A stretch of DNA of 64,000 nucleotides from Mycolicibacterium anyangense (GTDB lineage: Bacteria; Actinomycetota; Actinomycetes; Mycobacteriales; Mycobacteriaceae). Below are positions 26,591 to 42,148 of the stretch, piece by piece. Where the stretch lies: assembly GCF_010731855.1 (NCBI RefSeq), contig NZ_AP022620.1, positions 5,146,001 through 5,210,000 of the forward strand, written 5' to 3'. The translations under genes were made by a program, and so were the position numbers. Under the pieces are notes generated by a model, which was not told the origin of the DNA, searched no databases, and saw nothing but the letters and a program-made list of their open reading frames with translations. The stretch's first letter is position 1, and each line of letters begins with the position of its first letter.

Positions 26591-26648
26591 CGAGCAGCCG
26601 CAAAATCGCACGTTTCGGGCCGTGCTGGTGCGAATTTGCGTCTGCTCG
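26591..26648. repeat. 58-bp intergenic palindrome, copy 1
   Basis: A 20-base arm beginning CGAGCAGCCGCAAAATCGCA, an 18-base loop and the reverse-complement arm ending GCGTCTGCTCG, with two mismatches between the arms. It lies between the convergent ends of the ROK kinase and the DUF559 gene. The loop (26611-26628) is nearly the same as in copy 2. No T-run follows, so it is not a standard intrinsic terminator. Confidence 0.92.
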
Positions 26649-26655
26649 GCGGGGG

Positions 26656-27561
26656 TTACGGCCGTCGAAGATGACGGTCAATGCGTTGAACCAGACGCTG
26701 CGGGTGGCGCCGGATGTCGTCGACCACGATGGGAACGACCGTCCACCCCATTTCTTGCACACCGGCGAACCGTGACTTGTCGCGGATCATCTCCATGCGG
26801 CCGGCGTGCCACTCCACGCTGTCGTATTCAGCTGCGACCCGTGCCTCGGGCCACGCGAAATCGACCCGCCACCGCTCGCCGTCGATCCCGTGGATTGTGT
26901 ACTGCAACTCGGGTCGCGGCAGACCGTGGTCGACCATGATCAGCCGGGCCTCACTCTCCATCGCCGACTCCGCGCGGGCATCTGCGAGCGGCAGCAGGGT
27001 GCGGACCGCTGCTATCCCACGACGGCCGCGCTGGTCGCGGACGGCCTGCTCGAGATCGGCCCTGCCACACCACCCCGAGCGCAGCGCTGCATCGAGAGTG
27101 GCCAGCGCTCGAGGTCTCCTCAGCTGCCGGGCCACCTCCACCGCCGTCCAGGCCGGGGCCGTCGCTCGTCGGCTCGCCACGACGTGCACGGGGGCGCCGG
27201 CACGTTGGTGAACCACCAGTCCGGTGGTCGATCGCGTCCGTGCTCCGCCGTCCAGGATGTGGACCGCCGTCGTGTTTTCGGTGTCGAAGCCATAGAGGGC
27301 CGCTGCGGTTCCCATCGCTGCGACGGTGTCGCGGCCGGTGAGCAGGTCCAGGGCGGCAAGCCGGTGCAGCAGATCGGGCTCGGTCCGGGCGTACACCCCA
27401 TGCCATACCCGGACCAACTTGCCCTTGGCGACCTGAACGTCGAGCTGCTGTCGGGTCATCACAGTGCAGAGTTGGGCTGTGGTGGCCACGCCGCCGGTCT
27501 GCTTGAGCAGAGCGACGGCGTCGGAGAACACGGGAGAAGGATGTGCGATACCGGCCCGCAT
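26656..27561 (-). CDS. DUF559 (Vsr-like nuclease fold) protein with AbiEi-type N-terminus
   Basis: A protein of about 301 residues. The N-terminal half resembles AbiEi antitoxin-type proteins: a winged-helix-like segment (LLKQTGGVATTAQLCTVMTRQQLDVQVAKGKLVRVWHGVYAR) and LGTAAALYGFDT-like repeats. The C-terminal ~100 residues are a DUF559 domain related to Vsr/PD-(D/E)xK nucleases, with RVDFAWPEARVAAEYDSVEWH holding the acidic residues and a following DKSRFAGVQEMGWTVVPI. Many mycobacteria carry several such genes. I take ATG 27561 as the start; extending to 27804 would translate the palindromic repeat copy 2 and is artefactual. It is flanked on both sides by copies of the 58-bp palindrome. No partner toxin gene is visible. 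Confidence 0.82.
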   Translation of the reverse strand: MRAGIAHPSPVFSDAVALLKQTGGVATTAQLCTVMTRQQLDVQVAKGKLVRVWHGVYARTEPDLLHRLAALDLLTGRDTVAAMGTAAALYGFDTENTTAVHILDGGARTRSTTGLVVHQRAGAPVHVVASRRATAPAWTAVEVARQLRRPRALATLDAALRSGWCGRADLEQAVRDQRGRRGIAAVRTLLPLADARAESAMESEARLIMVDHGLPRPELQYTIHGIDGERWRVDFAWPEARVAAEYDSVEWHAGRMEMIRDKSRFAGVQEMGWTVVPIVVDDIRRHPQRLVQRIDRHLRRP

Positions 27562-27598
27562 CCGTGTGCAGCGCGGCTTCACCCTGTGGATAGGGGCG

Positions 27599-27656
27599 CG
27601 AGCAGCCGCAAAATCGCACGTTTCGGGCTGTTCTGGTGCGATTTTGCGTCTGCTCG
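27599..27656. repeat. 58-bp intergenic palindrome, copy 2
   Basis: It has the same architecture as copy 1, with 20-base arms and an 18-base loop, and one arm mismatch (CAGCCGC against GCGTCTG). Its loop (27619-27636) differs from copy 1 at only two positions. It sits just upstream of the DUF559 start and upstream of the rplJ promoter. Confidence 0.92.
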
Positions 27657-27677
27657 CGGGAAGAAGGGGGGAGCGTT

Positions 27678-27707
27678 TTGGCTGATCGCGGGGGATCAGG
27701 CTATTCT
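27678..27707 (+). promoter_or_regulatory. Candidate sigma-A-type promoter of rplJ-rplL
   Basis: TTGGCT at 27678-27683 and TATTCT at 27702-27707 are separated by 18 bases. Together they resemble a housekeeping mycobacterial promoter. Initiation shortly after would give a leader of about 185 bases before rplJ, consistent with a ribosomal-protein leader. Confidence 0.6.
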
Positions 27708-27713
27708 TGTCCA

Positions 27714-27899
27714 GTTCCACCGAAGACCGTCGGTCACCGAGCAATCGGTTGAAGGTCCTGGACATCCAGGCGGCCCACGCAGGAGGACGAGGCTCGACCG
27801 TCATTTTCGTGCGGTTCCTTCACGCCCCGGCCCATCTGCGTCCGGGGCGTTCTTGTATTCCAGGCTCTCCGGCGGTGAAACCATCACGAGGAGGCAAGC
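27714..27899 (+). promoter_or_regulatory. L10 leader with attenuator-like hairpin
   Basis: The untranslated region upstream of rplJ is rich in possible pairings. It should bind L10-(L7/L12)4 for autogenous control, as in other bacteria. At 27823-27849 an 8-base stem (CGCCCCGG with CCGGGGCG, 11-base loop) is followed by TTCTTGT, a terminator-like shape inside the leader. The rplJ ribosome binding site GAGGAGGC lies right before the ATG. Confidence 0.6.
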
Positions 27900-28439
27900 A
27901 TGGCCACAGCTGACAAGGCCACCGCGGTCGCCGACATCGCCGAGAAGTTCAAGGAGGCGACGGCCACCGTCGTCACCGAGTACCGCGGCCTGACGGTGTC
28001 CAACCTTGCCGAGCTGCGCAGGTCGCTGGGTGCTGGTGCGTCGTACACCGTCGCCAAGAACACCCTGGTGAAGCGCGCCGCGTCCGAGGCCGGCATCGAG
28101 GGTCTCGACGACCTGTTCGCCGGACCGACCGCCATCGCGTTCATCAACGGCGAGCCCGTCGACGCTGCCAAGGCGATCAAGAAGTTCGCCAAGGACAACA
28201 AGGCGCTCATCATCAAGGGCGGATACATGGACGGCAAAGCGCTGTCCGTGTCCGAGGTCGAGCGGATCGCCGACCTGGAGTCGCGCGAGGTGCTGTTGTC
28301 GCGCGTCGCCGGCGCCCTGAAGGCGAAGCAGTCCCAGGCCGCGGCGCTGTTCGTGGCGCCCGCGTCCCAGGTCGCGCGCCTGGCCGCAGCTCTGCAAGAC
28401 AAGAAGGCTGCCGACGGTTCAGCAGAACCCGCAGCCTGA
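27900..28439 (+). CDS. rplJ: 50S ribosomal protein L10
   Basis: A 179-residue L10 protein. It forms the base of the L7/L12 stalk on 23S rRNA near the factor-binding centre. The N-terminal rRNA-binding globular domain is evident ([34 protein letters not shown], then [13 protein letters not shown], then [10 protein letters not shown]). The C-terminal helix that carries L7/L12 dimers ([20 protein letters not shown], then [13 protein letters not shown]) ends in a short Ala/Gly-rich tail. Start ATG 27900 follows a strong GAGGAGGC site. It is followed by rplL after 37 bases. Confidence 0.98.
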   Translation: MATADKATAVADIAEKFKEATATVVTEYRGLTVSNLAELRRSLGAGASYTVAKNTLVKRAASEAGIEGLDDLFAGPTAIAFINGEPVDAAKAIKKFAKDNKALIIKGGYMDGKALSVSEVERIADLESREVLLSRVAGALKAKQSQAAALFVAPASQVARLAAALQDKKAADGSAEPAA

Positions 28440-28476
28440 TCAATCCACCCCCAACCCATCAAGAAAAGGAACCACC

Positions 28477-28866
28477 ATGGCAAAGCTGTCCACCGAAGAG
28501 CTCATCGACGCCTTCAAGGAACTGACCCTGCTCGAGCTCTCTGAGTTCGTGAAGGTGTTCGAGGAGACCTTCGACGTCACCGCGGCCGCTCCGGTCGCCG
28601 TTGCTGCCGCCCCGGGTGCCGCTGGCGCTCCGGCCGAGGCCGCCGAAGAGCAGTCCGAGTTCGACGTCATCCTCGAGGGTGCCGGCGACAAGAAGATCGG
28701 CGTCATCAAGGTCGTCCGCGAGATCGTCTCCGGCCTGGGCCTGAAGGAAGCCAAGGATCTGGTCGACGGCGCTCCCAAGCCGCTGCTCGAGAAGGTCACC
28801 AAGGAAGCCGCCGAGGATGCCAAGGGCAAGCTCGAGGCCGCTGGCGCGACGGTCACCGTCAAGTAA
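28477..28866 (+). CDS. rplL: 50S ribosomal protein L7/L12
   Basis: A 129-residue L12. The N-terminal dimerisation domain is [32 protein letters not shown], followed by an Ala/Pro-rich hinge ([20 protein letters not shown]). The C-terminal factor-binding domain is [47 protein letters not shown], with the conserved Lys/Val surface contacting EF-Tu and EF-G. It recruits translational GTPases. Start ATG 28477 is preceded by AAAAGGA. A strong terminator follows 14 bases after the stop, so mkl needs its own promoter. Confidence 0.98.
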   Translation: MAKLSTEELIDAFKELTLLELSEFVKVFEETFDVTAAAPVAVAAAPGAAGAPAEAAEEQSEFDVILEGAGDKKIGVIKVVREIVSGLGLKEAKDLVDGAPKPLLEKVTKEAAEDAKGKLEAAGATVTVK

Positions 28867-28880
28867 TTCCAGCTTCCACG

Positions 28881-28923
28881 AATCCCCCGCGGGCCATTGC
28901 GCCCGCGGGGGATTTCGTTTTTT
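28881..28923 (+). terminator. Intrinsic terminator after rplL
   Basis: A perfect 14-base stem (arms 28881-28894 and 28901-28914, core CCCCCGCGGGC) with a 6-base loop is followed by TCG and six T. It lies 14 bases after the rplL stop. Confidence 0.93.
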
Positions 28924-29053
28924 GGGCAGAGAGTTCACTGATCGATCACGGGTAGGCACACAAAGTGAGTGGCTGCCAATCTCGTGCGCTACAGTGACTC
29001 AAACCACAGGTCGTCGAGCCAGTGGTACTTGGGTGTGGGCGGAAGGATCTCGC

Positions 29054-30103
29054 GTGGGCATTGGTATTCAGGTCGAGGGATTGACCAAGTCGTTCGGTTC
29101 TCAGCGCATCTGGGAAGACGTGACGTTGGACATCCCGGCGGGCGAGGTCAGCGTGCTGCTCGGTCCGTCCGGTACCGGTAAGTCGGTGTTCCTCAAGTCG
29201 CTGATCGGTCTGCTGCGCCCCGAGCGCGGCAAGATCATCGTCGACGGCACCGATATCATCCAGTGCTCGGCCAAGGAGCTCTACGAGATCCGCACCCTGT
29301 TCGGCGTCATGTTCCAGGACGGTGCGCTGTTCGGCTCGATGAACATCTACGACAACACCGCCTTCCCGCTTCGTGAGCACACGAAGAAGAAGGAGAGCGA
29401 GATCCGTCAGATCGTCATGGAGAAGCTCGACATGGTGGGCCTCGGTGGCGACGAGAACAAGTTCCCCGGCGAGATCTCCGGCGGTATGAAGAAGCGCGCC
29501 GGTCTGGCCCGCTCGCTGGTGCTCGACCCGAAGATCATCCTCTGCGACGAGCCCGACTCCGGTCTGGACCCGGTGCGTACCGCCTACCTGAGCCAGCTGC
29601 TCATCGACATCAACGCCCAGATCGACGCCACGATCCTGATCGTGACGCACAACATCAACATCGCTCGCACCGTGCCGGACAACATGGGCATGCTGTTCCG
29701 CAAGCACCTGGTGATGTTCGGCCCGCGTGAGGTGCTGCTGACCAGCGAGGAACCCGTGGTCAAGCAGTTCCTCAACGGCCGCCGCATCGGCCCCATCGGC
29801 ATGTCCGAGGAGAAGGACGAGTCGACGATGGCCGAGGAGCAGGCGTTGGCCGACGCCGGTCACCACGACGGCGGTGTGGAAGAGATCGAAGGTGTGCCGC
29901 CGCAGATCCAGGCCACCCCGGGTCTCCCCGAGCGCAAGGCCGTCGCCCGCCGCCAGGAGCGGGTGCGCCAGATCCTGCACACGTTGCCGCCGGCGGCCCA
30001 GGAAGCGATCCGCGACGACCTGGACGGCACCCACAAGCTGCCGACCCACACGTTCGCCGGCGAGCCCGCGCACGCCGCGCACGCCGAGGACGCCACCAGC
30101 TGA
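29054..30103 (+). CDS. mkl: Mkl ABC-transporter ATPase (Mce lipid import)
   Basis: A 349-residue ATP-binding subunit homologous to MlaF/Mkl. It powers Mce transporters that import lipids such as cholesterol and fatty acids. Walker A is GPSGTGKSVFLKS, the signature is EISGGMKKRAGLARSLV, Walker B is IILCDEPDSGLDP and the switch His is in VTHNINIA. The C-terminal ~90 residues are an Mkl-specific extension. GTG 29054 has GGAAGGA six bases upstream, so I choose it; the frame is open further 5' but would run into the rplL terminator. A candidate -10 TACAGT lies at 28990-28995. The gene is followed by a strong terminator. Confidence 0.94.
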   Translation: MGIGIQVEGLTKSFGSQRIWEDVTLDIPAGEVSVLLGPSGTGKSVFLKSLIGLLRPERGKIIVDGTDIIQCSAKELYEIRTLFGVMFQDGALFGSMNIYDNTAFPLREHTKKKESEIRQIVMEKLDMVGLGGDENKFPGEISGGMKKRAGLARSLVLDPKIILCDEPDSGLDPVRTAYLSQLLIDINAQIDATILIVTHNINIARTVPDNMGMLFRKHLVMFGPREVLLTSEEPVVKQFLNGRRIGPIGMSEEKDESTMAEEQALADAGHHDGGVEEIEGVPPQIQATPGLPERKAVARRQERVRQILHTLPPAAQEAIRDDLDGTHKLPTHTFAGEPAHAAHAEDATS

Positions 30104-30141
30104 GGCTCGGCGACCGTCCTGGTTGCCGTTCACCCCGCTCG

Positions 30142-30180
30142 AGCCGGGACGACGCGCTTGCGTCGTCCCGGCTATTTTTT
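30142..30180 (+). terminator. Intrinsic terminator after mkl
   Basis: A perfect 14-base stem (30142-30155 with 30160-30173, core GCCGGGACGACGC) and a four-base loop are followed by ATTTTTT. It starts 39 bases after the mkl stop. Confidence 0.94.
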
Positions 30181-30296
30181 GGCCTCCGCCGGTCTGACCA
30201 ACTTATGACGTGTCCGCTCGGCACAACGGATTCCGTGTACCGAATGCCGTTGTTGTGAGTACGTTTCCGACATCGTCAATAGAGAGGCTGAGGTGG

Positions 30297-33200
30297 ATGG
30301 CGGAGCGACGCGTCTTGCTGGGCACGGGTGCAGTGGTCGTCGGATTGGGTGCGGCCCTGCTGGCCGGGTCGGGGGCGGCGCACGCCGACGGCACCGACGA
30401 CGGCTCGGGCAATCAGCAATCGTCGAGCGGCTCGTCGGCCTCGAGCGGTAAAGCCACCGGCGGCAGCAAGCGCGCGTCGAAGAGCGCTACCGGGCCCAAG
30501 TCGGCAGCTGCCAATTCCGACCGCAAGTCCCCGCGGACCTCCCTCGACAGCCAGACGACCAAGGCCACCACCCCGTCCACCACAACGCCATCGACGCCAT
30601 CGACCACCAAGACCGGCACCGCCACTGAGCAGGACACCGAGCAGTCCGCGACCCCGGCTGCCGGCGTCACCACCACCTCGTCGACCAGCGCTGCGGTGGA
30701 CACCGGCGCGAGCGCCGCGCCTCAGACCGTCCCGGTATCGGTGGCCGTCGGCACGTCGCGGCGAGCCGCCGAGGCCGCTGCCCGCCAGGCCCAGATCAAC
30801 CAGATCCTCGCCTCGGCCGGCACCATCACCGCCAGTGCGAGCTCCACCGCCGCGCCCACCTCGGGCCTGCTGGCCACCGCGATGCTCAACCTGCTCTCCG
30901 GTCTGGGCGTCGCACCCAGGAGCGCCGCCCCCACCGAGCCGTCGGCGCCGGTGACGAGTTCGGCGCCCCTGCTGCCCACCGACAGCAACGGGGTCACCGG
31001 CGTACTTGTCGGCCATTCCCGGCTGGAGCTCCCGGGTGCCTTCATCGGACAGACCGTCGCCGCCGACTGGTACTTCCCGACCCAGGCCGACGGCAGCGTC
31101 GACGCCCAGGGCGTGATCTGGCTGCAGCACGGCTTCGCCGCGACGAACACCTTCTACTCTGCGCTGGCCCAGAACCTGGCCCAGCAGACCAACAGCATCG
31201 TGGTCGCCCCCACCTTGTCGTCCATCCCGATCACCTTCTCCGGCGGCTGCCTCACCTGTGAGGTCACCCAGCAGGACGCCGCGGCACTGCTGGGCCCGGA
31301 CCGCGCGACATTGTTGGCCAGTGCGACCGCGGCCGGATTCACCGGCACCGCCCTGCCGGAGCGCTTCGTGCTGGCCGGCCACTCGGCGGGCGGCGGCTTC
31401 GCCACCGCGGTGGCCGACGACTACCTGGAAGGCAACGACAGCCAGTACGACCCCAATGACCTGGTCGGCGTGGTGATGTTCGACGGCGTCTCCAACGGAT
31501 CCCTGGACGGGGCGTTCGCCACCCAGGTGTCGACGCTGGCCGCCGCGGGCAAGCCGATCTACCAGATCGCCGCCCCGGCGCAGAGCTGGAATCTGTTCGG
31601 CGCCACCACCAATGTGCTGGCCGCGACCCTGCCCGGACAGTTCATCGGCGTCGTGCTCCAAGGTGGCTCGCACGTGGACTCCATGCTCGGGGTCAACCCG
31701 CTCTTCGACTTCGTCCTGCAGCTGGTGACCAAGGCCGTACCCGCGGGCAACACCCAGGCCGTCTACACGCTGTCCGACGGCTGGATCAACGACATGTACT
31801 CCGGGGCGACCCCGCAGACCCCCAAGTACGGGCTCTACGCCGCCTCGAATCAGCAGATCATCATGGGACCGACCGCGGCCGTCGGGCTGCCCGCGGCCGA
31901 GGCCAATCAGCTGTCGTTCGGTGATTACCTCGTCAAGGCACTGATCGACACCGTCGGCGGAATCTTCGGATTCCACCTTCCGGCCCCGGTCAACGGCGGC
32001 AACAACGGGCTGAACCCCAACACCCCGGTCGCCACCGTCGGCAACGGTGTCACCGGCGTGCGCACCGGATCGTCGGTGCTCGACATCCCCGCGGGGCAGA
32101 ACGGCTACGCCGCCCCGGCCGACTGGTACTTCCCGACCCAGGCCGACGGCACCGTGCAGGCCAACGGCGTGATCTGGCTGCAGCACGGCTTCCTCGGCTT
32201 CAAGGACTGGTACGCCAGCATGGCCCAGGAACTGGCCCAGCAGACCAACAGCATCGTCGTGGTGCCGAACATCTTCTGGTTCGACAACCCGCTGTGCCCC
32301 GGCTGCTACCTCGGCGGTGCGGTGATGCGCCAAGCCGTCGCCTCGATGTTCCAGGACAGTCGCTCGGCGCTGAACATCAGCGCCAACGCCGCCGGCTTCC
32401 AAGGCACGCTGCCGGCGAAGTTCCTGCTCACCGGGCACTCGGCGGGCGGCAACTTCGCCACCGCCGTCGGCGCGCTGATCACCGACACCCCCCAGAAGGA
32501 CAACCTGATGGGCGTGGTGATGTTCGACGGAGTGTCGCGCAACCCGCTGTTCACCGACTCATTGCAGGCGCTGTACAACGCCGGCATCCCGGACTATCAG
32601 ATCGCCGCACCGCCGCAGTCGTGGAACGCCTACGGCGTGGCCACCGAACTGATGCAGTTGTTCTACGGGCCGAAGGGTCTGTTCTACGGGGTGCAGATCG
32701 ACAACGGTTCGCACACCGACGTCATCGCAGGCAACAACCTGTTTGCCTGGCTCGGTGAGATTGCCAGCTCGATCATCGTGCGGCCGTCACCGCCGGGCGG
32801 CAAGGACGCGGTGCGCACCTTCGCCTCGGGCTGGATCAACGACATCTATGCAGGTAAAGGCCCCACCGACCCGGTCTACGGGATCTACGGCAACCCCAAC
32901 GACGGCACCTATGTCCAGAACCAGCCGATCGTGATGGGTCAGGCCGGGGCCACCACGCTGCCCGCCCCGCCGCCGGTGAACGTCACCGAGTACGCCAACG
33001 GCCAACCCTGGTATGAGCAGGGCAGTGTCAAGCTGCCGTTCGCCTGGGGGCTGGTGAACACCACCGCGGTCTACACGCTGAACTCCGACGGCACGGTCAA
33101 GGTGCAGAACTCGGGCAACTACTTCGGTCCCAACGGCCCACTGTCCCAGATCACCGGGACCGCGGTGTCGGTCAACCCGGCCTTCAACACCCGCTTGGAC

Positions 33201-33437
33201 GTGGGCTTCTTCGGCAGCACGCCGAGCAGCGCCGAACCCGGCAACTATTGGATTCTCGATTACGACCCGAACTACCAGTGGGTGATCGTCAGTGACCCGA
33301 CGAGCTTCTCCGGCTACATCCTGACCCGGGACAAGACCATCTCCGACACGCAGTACGACACCCTTGTCACGCGGGCTCGCCAGCTCGGCGTCTGGGGGCC
33401 GATCACCCGGACCCAGCAATACCCGACCACGCTCTAG
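30297..33437 (+). CDS. Secreted tandem alpha/beta-hydrolase protein with C-terminal lipocalin domain
   Basis: A protein of about 1046 residues. A signal peptide ends near Ala30 (GLGAALLAGSGAAHA). Next comes a Ser/Thr/Lys/Pro-rich linker to about 230. Two homologous hydrolase units follow, both beginning NGVTGV (Gly232 and Gly584) and sharing ADWYFPTQADG, GVIWLQHGF and LAQQTNSIVV. Their nucleophile elbows are GHSAGGG (Ser363) and GHSAGGN (Ser715), and the matching His residues lie in GGSHVDS and NGSHTDV. From about 894 to the end is a Blc-like lipocalin (PWYEQGSVKLPFAWG at its N-terminal strand, WILDYDPNYQWVIVSDP, GYILTRDKTISDTQYDTL). The likely role is extracytoplasmic ester or lipid hydrolysis with lipid binding. 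ATG 30297 is preceded by a GAGG site; a start at 30210 would put 29 extra residues before the signal peptide. Confidence 0.85.
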   Translation: MAERRVLLGTGAVVVGLGAALLAGSGAAHADGTDDGSGNQQSSSGSSASSGKATGGSKRASKSATGPKSAAANSDRKSPRTSLDSQTTKATTPSTTTPSTPSTTKTGTATEQDTEQSATPAAGVTTTSSTSAAVDTGASAAPQTVPVSVAVGTSRRAAEAAARQAQINQILASAGTITASASSTAAPTSGLLATAMLNLLSGLGVAPRSAAPTEPSAPVTSSAPLLPTDSNGVTGVLVGHSRLELPGAFIGQTVAADWYFPTQADGSVDAQGVIWLQHGFAATNTFYSALAQNLAQQTNSIVVAPTLSSIPITFSGGCLTCEVTQQDAAALLGPDRATLLASATAAGFTGTALPERFVLAGHSAGGGFATAVADDYLEGNDSQYDPNDLVGVVMFDGVSNGSLDGAFATQVSTLAAAGKPIYQIAAPAQSWNLFGATTNVLAATLPGQFIGVVLQGGSHVDSMLGVNPLFDFVLQLVTKAVPAGNTQAVYTLSDGWINDMYSGATPQTPKYGLYAASNQQIIMGPTAAVGLPAAEANQLSFGDYLVKALIDTVGGIFGFHLPAPVNGGNNGLNPNTPVATVGNGVTGVRTGSSVLDIPAGQNGYAAPADWYFPTQADGTVQANGVIWLQHGFLGFKDWYASMAQELAQQTNSIVVVPNIFWFDNPLCPGCYLGGAVMRQAVASMFQDSRSALNISANAAGFQGTLPAKFLLTGHSAGGNFATAVGALITDTPQKDNLMGVVMFDGVSRNPLFTDSLQALYNAGIPDYQIAAPPQSWNAYGVATELMQLFYGPKGLFYGVQIDNGSHTDVIAGNNLFAWLGEIASSIIVRPSPPGGKDAVRTFASGWINDIYAGKGPTDPVYGIYGNPNDGTYVQNQPIVMGQAGATTLPAPPPVNVTEYANGQPWYEQGSVKLPFAWGLVNTTAVYTLNSDGTVKVQNSGNYFGPNGPLSQITGTAVSVNPAFNTRLDVGFFGSTPSSAEPGNYWILDYDPNYQWVIVSDPTSFSGYILTRDKTISDTQYDTLVTRARQLGVWGPITRTQQYPTTL

Positions 33438-33516
33438 GCCCGAATGACGCGGTCGAAGTTTTCCACACCAAACACCGCGTTATCCCTTGACGGAAAGGCG
33501 CAAACGGTCCAGTCTG

Positions 33517-33611
33517 TTGACCAGCATGTGTGCGTGGGTAGCTAGTTCGCCAGCCAGCGCCAGCAGACCCAGCATGCGGTTGTTGAGGAATGCGCCGTTC
33601 TGCGCTATTGT
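33517..33611 (+). promoter_or_regulatory. Candidate promoters of rpoB-rpoC in a 388-base leader region
   Basis: The gene-free stretch from 33438 to 33825 contains two promoter-like pairs. The stronger is TTGAGG (33583-33588), a 17-base spacer and TATTGT (33606-33611). A weaker one is TTGACC (33517-33522) with TAGCTA (33539-33544) after 16 bases. The stronger pair predicts an untranslated leader of about 210 bases. No gene is seen in the stretch. Confidence 0.65.
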
Positions 33612-33807
33612 TGGACGTTGCGCTGGCTGCCTCCTGCCCACCTCAACCCGCACCTGACACCGTGGTCCACGTCTGAGCCAAGACTTCCAGCTCAGAGACC
33701 TATTTGCGTGCCGTGTGCGTCGGGGACAGGCCCGGTCCTTGAGGACGCCAGCCTGAACCGACGCAGATCTCGCGGCGTACCGGAGGTTCTCCGGGTAGTC
33801 GCATTAG

Positions 33808-37305
<3,498 letters not shown>

Positions 37306-37318
37306 TTAGTGTTTCTAG

Positions 37319-41299
<3,981 letters not shown>

Positions 41300-41312
41300 T
41301 CACGAACGAAAT

Positions 41313-41340
41313 AGCCCCCGGGTTCGCCCGGGGGCTTTTT
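41313..41340 (+). terminator. Intrinsic terminator after rpoC
   Basis: A 10-base perfect stem (AGCCCCCGGG with CCCGGGGGCT) closed by a TTCG tetraloop is followed by TTTTT. It lies 13 bases after the rpoC stop. Confidence 0.95.
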
Positions 41341-41381
41341 CGTTGCGATGAATTCGGCAACCGGCCGCGGTCTACTTACCT

Positions 41382-42026
41382 GTGACCCAACTGCTCAGAG
41401 TTCAGAACTTCATGCTGTCGCGCGACGGGTTCGGCGCCGGGCTCAACCAGTGCTTGCAACGTCCGTTCGGCGATGCCGACCAGCCGGCCCTGTTCGCGTG
41501 GGTGGGCGCGACGGCGAGTTGGGTGGGACGCCGCGAGCCCGGCGGTGACCGCGGCCTCGACGACTACTTCACCCGTGACTACTTCAACAACATCGGCGCG
41601 GAGATCATGGGCCGCAACAAGTTCAGTCCCTACCGCGGCCCGTGGGACGACCACCCCGACTGGCAGGGGTGGTGGGGCGAGGAGCCGCCGTTCCACACCC
41701 CGGTGTTCGTGATGTCCCACCACGCGCGGCCAGCGTTGACCTTGTCCGATACCACCTTCCATTTCGTTTCCGGTGATCCGGCGAGTGTCCTGGAACAGGC
41801 CAAGGATGCGGCCGACGGCAAGGACGTCCGGCTCGGCGGCGGGGCGAGCACCGTCCGGCAATTCCTCGACGCCGGCCTGGTCGACACGCTGCACGTGGCG
41901 GTCGCCGACGTGGAGATCGGAGCCGGCTCGCGGCTGTGGGAATCGCCGGACGAACTCGATGATCGCTACCGCCACGAGGTGGTGCCCAGCCCCAGCGGTG
42001 TGATCCATCACCTTTTCTGGCGCTGA
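41382..42026 (+). CDS. Dihydrofolate-reductase-fold / RibD C-terminal-like protein
   Basis: A 214-residue protein of the RibD-C/DHFR-like superfamily, common as small flavin- or NADPH-linked reductases. It has the opening [60 protein letters not shown], and the NADPH-binding [30 protein letters not shown]. It is not a canonical folate enzyme and the substrate is unknown. The start could be GTG 41382 or the ATG at 41412. It has no operon partner: the rpoC terminator lies upstream and palindrome copy 3 downstream. Confidence 0.88.
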   Translation: MTQLLRVQNFMLSRDGFGAGLNQCLQRPFGDADQPALFAWVGATASWVGRREPGGDRGLDDYFTRDYFNNIGAEIMGRNKFSPYRGPWDDHPDWQGWWGEEPPFHTPVFVMSHHARPALTLSDTTFHFVSGDPASVLEQAKDAADGKDVRLGGGASTVRQFLDAGLVDTLHVAVADVEIGAGSRLWESPDELDDRYRHEVVPSPSGVIHHLFWR

Positions 42027-42031
42027 CGTTT

Positions 42032-42089
42032 CGAGCAGACGCAAAATCGCACTGGCAGAGTCATTTTCGTGCGATTTTGCGTCTGCTCG
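42032..42089. repeat. 58-bp intergenic palindrome, copy 3
   Basis: Perfect 20-base arms (CGAGCAGACGCAAAATCGCA and its reverse complement) surround an 18-base loop (42052-42069) unlike those of copies 1 and 2. It lies between the reductase-like gene and end, five bases after the former's stop. Confidence 0.95.
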
Positions 42090-42148
42090 CCGATGGCGGC
42101 GGTCGGCCGGGGAGGCGCAGCCTGGCGGCCCCGCCTAGACTGGCCGAC

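Noticed and set aside
27562..27804. An N-terminal extension of the DUF559 protein by about 81 residues
   Set aside because: It would translate through palindrome copy 2 and the rplJ promoter; the ATG at 27561 begins the family-like sequence.
28817..29053. Extension of Mkl upstream to an ATG inside rplL
   Set aside because: The frame crosses the rplL end and a strong terminator; GTG 29054 has a correctly spaced GGAAGGA.
33445..33480. Hairpin after the hydrolase-lipocalin gene as a terminator
   Set aside because: Arms of seven bases with a ~20-base loop and no T-run are too weak to call.
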